Position numbers and translations under genes: made by a program. The notes below the pieces were generated by a model that did no database searches, was not told where the DNA came from, and was given only the letters and a program-made list of their open reading frames with translations. A stretch of 20,075 bases of DNA from Deltaproteobacteria bacterium (GTDB lineage: Bacteria > Desulfobacterota > DSM-4660 > Desulfatiglandales > HGW-15): NCBI GenBank assembly GCA_030671095.1, contig DAOVAK010000008.1, forward strand, positions 1 through 20,075, given 5' to 3'. Within the stretch, counting starts at the first letter, position 1, and each line of letters opens with the position of its first letter. Positions 7,159 through 15,149 of the stretch are shown piece after piece.

Positions 7159-7176
7159 GTTAATAAAGTGATTAAC
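7159..7176. promoter_or_regulatory. Perfect palindrome in the moaA leader, possible operator
   Basis: GTTAAT-N6-ATTAAC lies about 65-80 bases upstream of moaA in the 120-base gap after the HD-domain gene. The symmetry suits a dimeric regulator site, but it may be chance in an AT-rich stretch. No molybdenum-responsive ModE-like consensus was recognised. Confidence 0.25.
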
Positions 7177-7240
7177 GCTAAGAATATGAAAAAGACACAA
7201 AAAAAAGAGTTCCGTTAAAGCCCGACAGAAAAGAGTACTC

Positions 7241-8236
7241 ATGGGTGCTGAGCATTTTATGGAAAAGAGCAAACGGCCAATAAATTACTTGCGTCTTTCG
7301 GTCACCGACCGTTGCAACCTGAGGTGTACCTATTGTATGCCTGAAGAGGGATGCGCGTTCGTGCCCCATGGCGAGATCCTCACATACGAGGAGATGCTCC
7401 ATCTTGTCAAGCTGTGCGTTCAGTCCGGTATTCGGAAAATCCGGTTGACCGGCGGAGAACCATTGGTTCGGAAAGGATTTCTCGGTTTTCTTAGGAGCCT
7501 GTGTAATATAGAGGGTCTCAACGAGGCTACATTGACCACCAATGGGGTTTTGTTGAAGGAGTTTGCTGCTGAAATTAAGGACTGCGGTATCTGTCGTATC
7601 AATGTGAGTTTGGATTCCCTCAAGGCGGAGCGTTTTTCTCATATCACGGGGCAGGACTCTTTTGACCGTGTCTGGGAGGGCATTCAGGAGGCGGAGCGCT
7701 TGGGATTCAATCCCATCAAGATCAATGTGGTGGCCCTCAAAGGCATTAATGATGACGAGATCCTGGATTTTGCCCGATTGACCCTGGAAAAGCCTTATCA
7801 TGTTCGTTTTATAGAGTTCATGCCCGTAGGAGAGCAAAATTGCTGGAGCTGGGAGAAATTTATCTCCACGGATGAAATCCGCAATCGGATTGAGACCTTG
7901 GGGACCTTAAAACCGATCAAACCAGACCCTTTTGGTGGTCCGGCAGAAAGGTTCGTCCTGGATGGGAGTAAAGGGGAGATAGGGTTCATCGGAGCCCTGA
8001 GCAACCATTTTTGTACCATATGCAATCGATTGCGACTGACCGCTGAGGGGCATCTCCGGAGCTGTCTTTTTTCCGAGCAAGAAATTGATATCAAGACACC
8101 GCTGAGGAACGGCAAAGATGATGCGCATCTCCTGGAGCTGATAAGGCGTGCCATGGAAGGCAAACCGAAAGATCATGGGCCATTGGGACAGGGTCCTCGA
8201 AAATGTGTTCGCCAGATGTCCACTATCGGTGGCTAG
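7241..8236 (+). CDS. moaA: GTP 3',8-cyclase MoaA (molybdenum cofactor biosynthesis)
   Basis: MoaA is a radical SAM enzyme that converts GTP to 3',8-cyclo-7,8-dihydro-GTP, the first step of molybdopterin synthesis (with MoaC). Numbering from the inner ATG at 7259, the N-terminal SAM cluster motif is C19-x3-C23-x2-C26 (TDRCNLRCTYC). The C-terminal GTP-side cluster is C252-x2-C255-x13-C269, the C-terminus is the conserved Gly-Gly tail, and the SAM-binding LTGGEPLVR segment is intact. The start is ambiguous between ATG 7241 (weak AAGAG site) and ATG 7259, which fits the usual family N-terminus better. No other moa or mog gene is adjacent. Its product would serve the oxidoreductase at the left edge. 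The last 14 bases overlap the converging lipoprotein gene. Confidence 0.95.
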   Translation: MGAEHFMEKSKRPINYLRLSVTDRCNLRCTYCMPEEGCAFVPHGEILTYEEMLHLVKLCVQSGIRKIRLTGGEPLVRKGFLGFLRSLCNIEGLNEATLTTNGVLLKEFAAEIKDCGICRINVSLDSLKAERFSHITGQDSFDRVWEGIQEAERLGFNPIKINVVALKGINDDEILDFARLTLEKPYHVRFIEFMPVGEQNCWSWEKFISTDEIRNRIETLGTLKPIKPDPFGGPAERFVLDGSKGEIGFIGALSNHFCTICNRLRLTAEGHLRSCLFSEQEIDIKTPLRNGKDDAHLLELIRRAMEGKPKDHGPLGQGPRKCVRQMSTIGG

Positions 8237-9032
8237 GACCGACCTCACCAGAATTTTCTTCGAGATCATAAGTACCAAAAGAAGGAGGTTTTTCAAGGTG
8301 AAAGACCTGCTTAGGGATGGCTTCGTTGAAGACCATTTTTCTTTTTCTTAAAATCAGATTGCTCTTCCCCTCCATATCTTCCACCTTCACCTTGCGGGCA
8401 TAATAGATCCCATCAAGTTCCTGAAAATCTGAAAATTCCAAACCAATATTCTTTTCAGGAAAAAAGACCATCCTGGGTAGTTTGCTTTCAGGGTAAAGGT
8501 CTATAATTTCAAGGACTTTTCCCTTCTCATCCAATAACCTGATCTGATTCGCTTTCATGGATACGGTCCTATGATAGGCTAGAAGATGGGGGTATCCCCT
8601 CAGAACAGCCCAGACCACATGTGCGTCCAATTCCCCAGGGAGGAATTTCGACAAGGCTTCCGGAGTAAAGGCGCCAAGATAGAGTTTCTTGTCTGGGAAA
8701 GAAAGGACTTGAAGATTCCTTTCGTCAATCAAGATATGAACAATAGGACGACCCCACGGATGGGTAACCTCGATCTTTATTTTGAACGGATTTTTGTTGC
8801 CCACTATCAAGACATGCGACTCTGACTCCCAATCCCGGTCTTTGAGGGATAAAGCGCCCGATGTGTAAAACGAGAATACCTTGCCCTCCTGAGCTTGTAT
8901 CCTGGACAGGATAACCTCCACGTCCTTCTCACCGAGGGGTTTGTAGAGTGTGGCGCAGCTAGAAAGGGAAACGAAAAGAAAGCACGTCAAAAGAAATGAC
9001 AAGACAAAGGGGGAAGGATGGGAAGAAAACAT
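8223..9032 (-). CDS. DUF4292/LolB-like outer-membrane lipoprotein
   Basis: The 269-residue protein starts with a hydrophobic signal and a good lipobox ending L-S-S-C26, so it should be lipidated and exported. The remainder is beta-rich with alternating polar/hydrophobic strands, as in DUF4292 proteins, which adopt a LolA/LolB-like half-barrel that binds lipid or lipoprotein. A TTG 21 bases upstream (9053) is a possible alternative start; ATG 9032 gives a more normal signal peptide, and neither has a strong ribosome site. It follows the TPR lipoprotein by only about 20 bases and is the last gene of the minus-strand block. LolB-type lipoprotein insertion is a reasonable hypothesis, not shown. 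Its 3' end overlaps moaA. Confidence 0.72.
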   Translation of the reverse strand: MFSSHPSPFVLSFLLTCFLFVSLSSCATLYKPLGEKDVEVILSRIQAQEGKVFSFYTSGALSLKDRDWESESHVLIVGNKNPFKIKIEVTHPWGRPIVHILIDERNLQVLSFPDKKLYLGAFTPEALSKFLPGELDAHVVWAVLRGYPHLLAYHRTVSMKANQIRLLDEKGKVLEIIDLYPESKLPRMVFFPEKNIGLEFSDFQELDGIYYARKVKVEDMEGKSNLILRKRKMVFNEAIPKQVFHLEKPPSFGTYDLEENSGEVGPSHR

Positions 9033-9055
9033 CTGGTCACAAGATCTCGGCAATG

Positions 9056-10816
9056 TTATTTTAGAAATTTCTTGACCTCTTCAATCTTTTGCTTCAACTT
9101 CTCCTCACGGGGATGGTTCAAGGATAAGGCCTTTTGATACATTTCGAGGGATTTCTGGTACTTTTCCTTCTTAAAATAGACATCTCCTAAATGTTCTGTA
9201 ATCGTCGGGTCGTTGGGCGTAAGTGAAGATGCCTTCTCTAATTTGTTAAGCGCCTCATCATACAATCCTTTCTGGTAATACACCCACCCAAGGCTGTCGA
9301 TTATATACCCACTGTTGGGTTTCAATTCTAGAGCCCTTTTTATGAGATCCATGGCCTCATTCAGCCTTATGCCCTGCTCGGCATACGTATAGCCAATGTA
9401 ATTAAGGGCATCTGCATGATTAGGGTTTATTTCCAATATCCTTCTCATTTGTTCAAGGCACTTTTCTTTTTGACTTGACTTATCCAGCACGACGCCCAAG
9501 CGGAAAATGAGATCCACGTTTTTGTCATCCTCTTTGAGACCCTTTTCAATAGCTCCTATGGCCTTTCCATATTCCTTTTTTGTCTCATAGATGGATGCCA
9601 GCATCAGATAGAGTTCAGCCTGATTTCCCTTAATTTCGATCGCCTTTTGAAGGACATCTACGGCTTCGTCATATTTTTTCTGGCTCTCTAAGATGTAGGC
9701 TATGTGCATCTGCGCGTTGATATAGTACCTTGATTCTTTGCCTACCAACCTAAAGTGATGTACAGCTTCCTCCATTTTCTCTTTTTCTTCATAAGCCGTG
9801 GCGAGGTAATATCTGGACTTGTGATCGTCTGGCCAAGCGGTAACAATCAGATCCAGTTCCGCGATAGACTCATCAATTTTGCCATGCCTGAGATAAATGA
9901 GACCCAAGGTCTGACGCCCCGGATCTCCCGGCTTAGATTGTTTCTTAAGCTCCTCGATTTCCTTCTCGGCTTTCTCCCCCTGACCAAGCTGATAATAAAT
10001 GCCAATCAGCCTATCCCTCGCGATATTGTTGTTGGGGTAAAACCCAAGGAGCCTCTCATATATTTCCGCTGCCTTGTCATACTTTTGAAGCATCTGGTAT
10101 AGACTACCCAGATCAAAAAGGGCTGGCTCCATACGTCTGCTAAGCTCTAGGGCATCAAGATAGGAGTTCTCTGCCTCCGAGTAATTCTTCAATTCAAGAT
10201 TGATCCGCCCCCGGTAATAATGGGCCATCACCATATTGGGGTCCTGTTGGATGAGTTTGTCCAAATGTGCTAAGGCGGACTTGAATTCTCCTTTTCTTAT
10301 GAGGATAGTTGTCAGGATTAACCTTATCCTTTGTTGATCAGGGTCAAGCTCGAGGATTTCCCTGTACGCTATTATTGCCGATTCCCGATCCCCCGACGCA
10401 GCGTATATTTCGGCCAAGAGTATTTGATTTTTTACATTTGTTGGATCCAAGTCTAAACTTTTCTGAGCATACTCAGTGGCTGCTTTGTAGTCTTTCATTT
10501 CCTTAAGTAAAACGGCCATTTTCTGATTCAGGTAGACTGAATCTGGGTCATAACTAAGGGCCTCCAATAGATAGCCCTTCGCTTCTTCGTAACGTCCATG
10601 GGCCATTTGGATGGAGGCCATTGTGAAACTCCGATAAGCCTCCTGGATAACATCTGCCTCCATCTTAGGTATGTCTTCTTCAGGAGGTGCTAAGTCAGCC
10701 CCTTTGAATACAGACTCGGGTATCATTCCCGCGCAGGACAGGGCCGCCCCCAATATGAAGGTAAGCATGGGATAGATGAGCCAACTAAAACAGATTATAC
10801 TATTTTCTTTTTTCAT
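9056..10816 (-). CDS. TPR-repeat lipoprotein/exported tetratricopeptide protein
   Basis: The 586-residue protein has a signal-like N-terminus with Cys28 in A-L-S-C-A-G, an imperfect lipobox, followed by about a dozen or more tetratricopeptide repeats. These show regular 34-residue spacing of A-Y--LG-(A)--Y-P-D/N units to the C-terminus. TPR arrays are protein-protein scaffolds; an exported one beside a LolB-like lipoprotein suggests outer-membrane or envelope assembly. The start ATG overlaps the rpoH stop by four bases (ATGA), so the two genes are translationally coupled. There is no catalytic motif. The exact repeat count and whether the cysteine is lipidated are uncertain. Confidence 0.85.
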   Translation of the reverse strand: MKKENSIICFSWLIYPMLTFILGAALSCAGMIPESVFKGADLAPPEEDIPKMEADVIQEAYRSFTMASIQMAHGRYEEAKGYLLEALSYDPDSVYLNQKMAVLLKEMKDYKAATEYAQKSLDLDPTNVKNQILLAEIYAASGDRESAIIAYREILELDPDQQRIRLILTTILIRKGEFKSALAHLDKLIQQDPNMVMAHYYRGRINLELKNYSEAENSYLDALELSRRMEPALFDLGSLYQMLQKYDKAAEIYERLLGFYPNNNIARDRLIGIYYQLGQGEKAEKEIEELKKQSKPGDPGRQTLGLIYLRHGKIDESIAELDLIVTAWPDDHKSRYYLATAYEEKEKMEEAVHHFRLVGKESRYYINAQMHIAYILESQKKYDEAVDVLQKAIEIKGNQAELYLMLASIYETKKEYGKAIGAIEKGLKEDDKNVDLIFRLGVVLDKSSQKEKCLEQMRRILEINPNHADALNYIGYTYAEQGIRLNEAMDLIKRALELKPNSGYIIDSLGWVYYQKGLYDEALNKLEKASSLTPNDPTITEHLGDVYFKKEKYQKSLEMYQKALSLNHPREEKLKQKIEEVKKFLK

Positions 10817-11796
10817 TTGATGAAGTTGGAAAACTCCTCCTCAAAATTTGGAATTTCCTCGATGAGCCATTTTTTGATATTCTTGATGATCCTTTCCTGA
10901 ATCTGTCTAACCCGCTCCCGGGAAATATGATATTTATCTCCCAGTTGTTGAAGTGTCAAAGGATTTTCGGCCATAATTCGATTATCAAAGATATCCAGTT
11001 CCTTTCCAGAGAGTTTTTCCCTGTATTCAGCCAACTTTTTGAGAAGCAGTGTCCTGCTCTGCATTTCAGAGACTTCCTCATCAATAGCCATCTCATTGGG
11101 ATCAGGCAGGAAAGAGCCGAACACCTCCTTCCCATCGTCACTCATGGGGGCATTAAGAGAGACCTCTCCGCCCCCCAGGCGTAAGCTCATCTCCATAACT
11201 TCCTCTTCTTTCACATCAAGACGTTCTGCCAGTAGCCGCGGTTCAGGTTCAAAGCCCTGAGCCATGAGCTTGTCCCTCTCTTTTGCTAGATTGAAGAAGA
11301 GCTTTCGTTGGGCCTGGGTGGTCCCAATCTTCACCAACTTCCAGTTTTCCATAATAAACTTTAACATGTATGCCTTGATCCAGAAAGATGCGTAATAGGA
11401 GAATTTTATGCCGCGATAGGGATCGAATTTCCTAACGGCCTGCAAAAGGCCCACGTTGCCCTCCTGTATAAGGTCCAGGAGACTTTTGGTCCAATAGCGA
11501 TGGAAATCCATGGCAATCTTGACCACCAGTCTAAGATTAGATGTAATGAGCCTGTAAGCCGCCCTTTTGTCGTTTTTCTCTCTTACTCTGATGGCCAACT
11601 CCGTCTCCTCTTCTCTTGTCAGCAACTTGTAATGCTTGATCTCCAATAGATACAATTGAAGTGGATCGTACGGTACAAGGGCCCTTTCCTCAGGGCGAAC
11701 CATAGGGGCGAGCTCCACCTGAGTCCCCTTAGAGAGTCTGCTTTTACTAGCCTTTGGTTCCTCTGCCTGAGAGGATATTTTTTTTGCTTTTGGCAT
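10813..11796 (-). CDS. rpoH: RNA polymerase heat-shock sigma factor RpoH (sigma-32)
   Basis: This is a 327-residue sigma-70-family factor. Region 2 is clear (LRLVVKIA, DLIQEGNVGL at 108-117, then FSYYASFWIKAYM). The diagnostic RpoH box QRKLFFNL at 163-170 follows NWKLVKIGTTQA. Region 4.2 ends with TLQQLGDKYHISRERVRQIQ at about 278-297. E. coli RpoH is slightly shorter; the first 35 residues here are a basic extension of unknown role. The gene sits between tyrS (139 bases upstream) and a TPR lipoprotein that overlaps it. No clear promoter or sigma-32 autoregulatory site was identified in the upstream gap, and the ribosome site is weak, leaving room for structural control of translation. Confidence 0.9.
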   Translation of the reverse strand: MPKAKKISSQAEEPKASKSRLSKGTQVELAPMVRPEERALVPYDPLQLYLLEIKHYKLLTREEETELAIRVREKNDKRAAYRLITSNLRLVVKIAMDFHRYWTKSLLDLIQEGNVGLLQAVRKFDPYRGIKFSYYASFWIKAYMLKFIMENWKLVKIGTTQAQRKLFFNLAKERDKLMAQGFEPEPRLLAERLDVKEEEVMEMSLRLGGGEVSLNAPMSDDGKEVFGSFLPDPNEMAIDEEVSEMQSRTLLLKKLAEYREKLSGKELDIFDNRIMAENPLTLQQLGDKYHISRERVRQIQERIIKNIKKWLIEEIPNFEEEFSNFIK

Positions 11797-11923
11797 TTCA
11801 GGGTTTGCCTTTGGGTTACGCTCTAACCGGGGGCAACGATTCTTGGTTGAGGGGCGGGGTGGACAGATGCAGACTGTTTCAGGAACCTATGGATCTTCAA
11901 GATAGGGAAATAACCTTGGAGCA

Positions 11924-11938
11924 TAAGACTTGGTCTTA
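11924..11938 (-). terminator. Weak hairpin at the tyrS stop codon
   Basis: TAAGAC and GTCTTA pair around a 3-base loop, with the tyrS stop TAA in one arm. There is no U-tract after it, so intrinsic termination is doubtful. The rest of the 139-base tyrS-rpoH gap contains one more small hairpin (GGTTA/TAACC, 11814-11828) and no gene. Confidence 0.2.
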
Positions 11939-13168
11939 CCCAATGGTTACTCTTAGATATCTCTTTTTACCTGCCCGCAATAAAATAGCATCGTTTACCA
12001 TATCACCTGAGTCGATAATTTCGTCAAAAGCTTGAATTCTTCTGTTGTTTGCATAACCGCCCCCCTGAGAGATCAGACGGCGGGCCTCTCCCCTGGTTTC
12101 GCAAAGGCCCGCCTTTTCGAATAGCCTGTAAGCAGGAATTCCTTTCTCAAGTTCTCCAGAAGCCATGGCATAACTGGGGACAGATTGGAAAAATCCCGCT
12201 GCACCCTCTCCAAATAGCTGTCGGGCATCATCTCTCGCCTTTCCCGCCTCTTCCGTGCCGTGGCACAGACTGGTGGCTTCATAGGCGAGCACTTCCTTTG
12301 CTTGCCTAACCTCTTGCCCTTTTAGTGAGCCAAGCCTGCGGAGCTTTTCCATGGGCAGAAACGTGAATAAGGCCAAGAAACGCTCCACATCCCTGTCATC
12401 CTGATTTATCCAGTACTGGTAGTAATCGTAGGGTTTAGTCATTTCTGGATCGAGCCACACCGCACCCTCGTGTGTCTTGCCCATTTTTATACCGGATGAC
12501 GTGGTAATGAGCGGAAACGTTAGACCATGAATAACTTCCCCTTCCAGGCGTCTGGTGAGATCAGCTCCAGCCAAGATATTTCCCCACTGATCATTTCCGC
12601 CCATCTGCAGACGGCAATCATAATGTTTGAACAAATACCAGAAATCATAGGCCTGAAGGAGCATATAGTTGAACTCGATAAAGCTAAGTCCGCTGTTGCT
12701 CTTTAGTCTGATCTTATAACTCTCTGCCGCCAACATCCGGTTCACGCTAAAATGGCGGCCAATGTCCCGCAGGAAATCAATGTAATTTAGATCAACCAGC
12801 CAGTCGGCGTTGTTCACCATGAGGGCTTTTCCCTCGCTAAAATCGATAAATCGTGAGAGCTGGTCTTTGATTCCCTCTGCGTTTTGCTCGATTTCTTCCC
12901 TGCTCATGATGGGACGAATTTCAGTCTTGCCGCTCGGATCTCCCACGAGAGTGGTGCCACCTCCCACAACAGCGATGGGTATGTGTCCCGCCCTTTGCAT
13001 GTGGGCTAAAGCCATAATGGGTATGAGGCTTCCCAGATGAAGACTGTGGGCAGTGGCGTCAAAGCCGATATAGCATTTGATAGGACCTTCTAAGAGGCTC
13101 CGTAGGCGCTCTCTGTCAGTGACCTGTTCAATGAAACCTCTCTCTTCGAATGTGTCAAAAACGTTCAC
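11936..13168 (-). CDS. tyrS: Tyrosyl-tRNA synthetase
   Basis: The 410-residue class I synthetase attaches tyrosine to tRNA-Tyr in the cytoplasm. Visible marks are the HIGH-like HLGS at about residues 44-47, the tyrosine-pocket and dimer-region motifs (YMLLQAYDF, QMGGNDQWGN), and the KMSKS-like KMGKT at about 228. The C-terminal S4 RNA-binding domain begins around ETRGEARRLISQGG. The start is assigned to GTG 13168, which has GAGGA eight bases upstream and lies four bases after the rodZ stop. The longer frame from TTG 13198 would overlap rodZ and has no ribosome site. Close coupling to rodZ implies co-transcription. This is an ordinary housekeeping gene in an otherwise envelope-centred cluster. 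Confidence 0.95.
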   Translation of the reverse strand: MNVFDTFEERGFIEQVTDRERLRSLLEGPIKCYIGFDATAHSLHLGSLIPIMALAHMQRAGHIPIAVVGGGTTLVGDPSGKTEIRPIMSREEIEQNAEGIKDQLSRFIDFSEGKALMVNNADWLVDLNYIDFLRDIGRHFSVNRMLAAESYKIRLKSNSGLSFIEFNYMLLQAYDFWYLFKHYDCRLQMGGNDQWGNILAGADLTRRLEGEVIHGLTFPLITTSSGIKMGKTHEGAVWLDPEMTKPYDYYQYWINQDDRDVERFLALFTFLPMEKLRRLGSLKGQEVRQAKEVLAYEATSLCHGTEEAGKARDDARQLFGEGAAGFFQSVPSYAMASGELEKGIPAYRLFEKAGLCETRGEARRLISQGGGYANNRRIQAFDEIIDSGDMVNDAILLRAGKKRYLRVTIG

Positions 13169-13172
13169 GGAT

Positions 13173-14135
13173 CTATTCCTCAGAAATCTCCCTTTCAAAG
13201 CCCTCAGGAAGCCTCAGGCTGACCACCTGACCAAGCTCTCCGATGTCTTTTATATCTTTTCCGTCAAACTCAAAATCCATTCCCGCGGCATTTCCCAGCA
13301 GAACATAAAAGCCTCTTCTCGCCTTCCATTGGGGTCTGCTCCCCGGTTGAAGGATGTACTCCTTAGGCGCTTCATCATCGATATAGATCCTTATCCAGGT
13401 TCTCAGGTGAACGATGCCCGTGAGAACGCGCCAGTCAGGGGTGCCAGAAGACTCGGCTCTAGCCGGCGTGAGTAGATCCTCATCAGTGGGGAACTTGGTT
13501 GGTTCTTTTTCCTCAGGCTCCGACCCAGGGATATCCATTTCTGCCCGCCCGACACTGGGTGTCGCAGCTTCAACGGTTTTTTCCTGTTTCTTCAATGACT
13601 CCCTTTGCTCCATTTCCTGGACAACGGGTTGGGCCTCCTCCTTGGCAGGCTCTTCCTGAATTTCCGCAGGGAGCCCTTTCTCAGTTTGCACCGTGCTCTG
13701 TTCGGGCAAAGGCCTTCCTATCCATAGGTAGAGTATAATAGCCAGGGCACCTAGGCATAACGCCAATACAAGGGCCAGTCTCCTCCTGGGCTTTTTGGGC
13801 TCAATAATGGGTGTTGGCGGCGCCACTTCTTCGGGTACGGCGTTTTTATATAGATCAAGGAGTTTGTCCTCATCCAAACCAAGCGCTTTGGCATAAGATC
13901 TAATGAACCCTTTGACAAAAACTGAGGGAGGAAGATTCTGCCACTCTTCGTTCTCCAAGGCTTCAAGGAAATGCCTTCTAAGCCTGGTAACCTGAGACAG
14001 CTGCTCATGGCTGAGACCCCTATTTTCCCTCTCATTTCTCAACAGTGCCCCTAGACCTGATACTTTCCCCGGCCCCGTCGTTGCCTCATCCTTTCCACGT
14101 GCCTGTTGGCTTTCCTTTTGGCTTATTTCCGGCAT
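13173..14135 (-). CDS. rodZ: RodZ-like cell-shape protein (HTH, membrane segment, DUF4115)
   Basis: The 320-residue protein has the full RodZ architecture. A cytoplasmic helix-turn-helix spans about residues 25-95 (LGALLRNERENRGLSHEQL, then FVKGFIRSYAKALGLDED). A basic stretch and one membrane helix follow at about 119-138. Next comes a low-complexity acidic/proline linker, then a C-terminal DUF4115 domain at about 235-315. In other bacteria RodZ links MreB filaments to the cell-wall synthesis machinery in the inner membrane. It is preceded by a 39-base gap after the SurA-like gene that contains a CCTGGC/GCCAGG hairpin, and is followed by tyrS with a 4-base gap. Confidence 0.88.
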   Translation of the reverse strand: MPEISQKESQQARGKDEATTGPGKVSGLGALLRNERENRGLSHEQLSQVTRLRRHFLEALENEEWQNLPPSVFVKGFIRSYAKALGLDEDKLLDLYKNAVPEEVAPPTPIIEPKKPRRRLALVLALCLGALAIILYLWIGRPLPEQSTVQTEKGLPAEIQEEPAKEEAQPVVQEMEQRESLKKQEKTVEAATPSVGRAEMDIPGSEPEEKEPTKFPTDEDLLTPARAESSGTPDWRVLTGIVHLRTWIRIYIDDEAPKEYILQPGSRPQWKARRGFYVLLGNAAGMDFEFDGKDIKDIGELGQVVSLRLPEGFEREISEE

Positions 14136-14174
14136 GAACGTCTCAAAACCCCTGGCTATGAGAAATGCCAGGCC

Positions 14175-15149
14175 CTAGAAAATTATTTTGGTGTAGGTCT
14201 CCTTTCGGAGCTCCTGGATCCAGGCCGCATATCTTCTGTTAACTTCCTGTTGATACAGGGTCGCGTAGATGTTTTCCCTAACCTCCTCAAAGGGGTTTGC
14301 CTGCGCTTTCTGCCTTTTTATCAGCTTGAGAATTTGAATACCGTTTGCCTTTATGATTAAGTCGGTAACCTGCCCAACTTCTAGGCCCTCTAAGGCTTTC
14401 CTCAGCTCTGGGTCCAGCTGATCCGCCTTAAATGCACCCAAATCACCCCCTTCATCGGCTCCTGGTCCTTGAGAGGACTCTTTGGCCAACCTGGCGAAAT
14501 CTTCACCATTTTTGAGCCTCGCTAAGATATCCTCTCCCCTTACTTTGAGCTTACGAAATTCCTCCTCGTCTTTGGGATTCCTTCGAATCAAAAAAATACC
14601 GGCGAGCCGAACTGTTTCCTCGCTACTGAAATCTTTCTGATGTTCCTTATAATACTGGGCGATTTGTTCCTCCCGGATAATAATCTTAGACTTGACTTGG
14701 TCGTTGATCAGTTCAATGCGTTCCAATTCTACTTTTATATCCTCCCGATACTCTTCAAAGGTGATCCCCTCTTTCTTGAGCATGGCCAGTAGATCTTCGT
14801 GGGTCCATTGGTTTCTCCTTTTCACGGATTCAATGGCCGCGTCGATTCGCTTGGGAGGGATTTGGATGCCCAGCTCTCGAATCTTTTCTTTGGCACATTT
14901 TTCATTTATCATGAGCTCCAGTATCTTTCTTCGTGTTTCAAGATACCTTCTTTCGTCTTTGTCCCTCAGGGTCTCCGCGGTCAAACCCGTCATTTCTCTT
15001 ATTTGTTGATTCAATTCGTAGAGCGTGATCACATCATCGTTGACTATGGCCACCACTCTATTGAAGACCTCGCCAGAGCCTCGGTGAGGACCGAACACGA
15101 AGACGAAAGCAACCAGAAAGAAGAGGCCTATAGACCTGAATGGCTTCAT
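14175..15149 (-). CDS. SurA-like periplasmic peptidyl-prolyl isomerase/chaperone
   Basis: The 324-residue protein has a cleavable-looking signal peptide (residues 1-26), then the SurA N-terminal pattern FNRVVAIVNDDVIT at 29-42 and helices typical of that chaperone domain. A single parvulin (PpiC) rotamase domain covers about residues 175-270, marked by RLAGIFLIR, FARLAKESSQGPGADEGGDLGAF and a NGIQILKL end. E. coli SurA has two parvulin domains; the single-domain form here is common outside enterobacteria. SurA helps outer-membrane proteins through the periplasm. The ATG follows the TAA of the preceding PPIase lipoprotein directly, so the two are co-translated. Confidence 0.88.
   Translation of the reverse strand: MKPFRSIGLFFLVAFVFVFGPHRGSGEVFNRVVAIVNDDVITLYELNQQIREMTGLTAETLRDKDERRYLETRRKILELMINEKCAKEKIRELGIQIPPKRIDAAIESVKRRNQWTHEDLLAMLKKEGITFEEYREDIKVELERIELINDQVKSKIIIREEQIAQYYKEHQKDFSSEETVRLAGIFLIRRNPKDEEEFRKLKVRGEDILARLKNGEDFARLAKESSQGPGADEGGDLGAFKADQLDPELRKALEGLEVGQVTDLIIKANGIQILKLIKRQKAQANPFEEVRENIYATLYQQEVNRRYAAWIQELRKETYTKIIF

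Noticed and set aside
7178..7837. 219-residue minus-strand frame opposite moaA
   Set aside because: It is antisense to the radical SAM core of MoaA, whose cysteine motifs fix the true strand.
11797..11935. tRNA or small RNA gene in the tyrS-rpoH gap
   Set aside because: The GGTTA/TAACC hairpin does not extend into a cloverleaf and no T-loop sequence is present.
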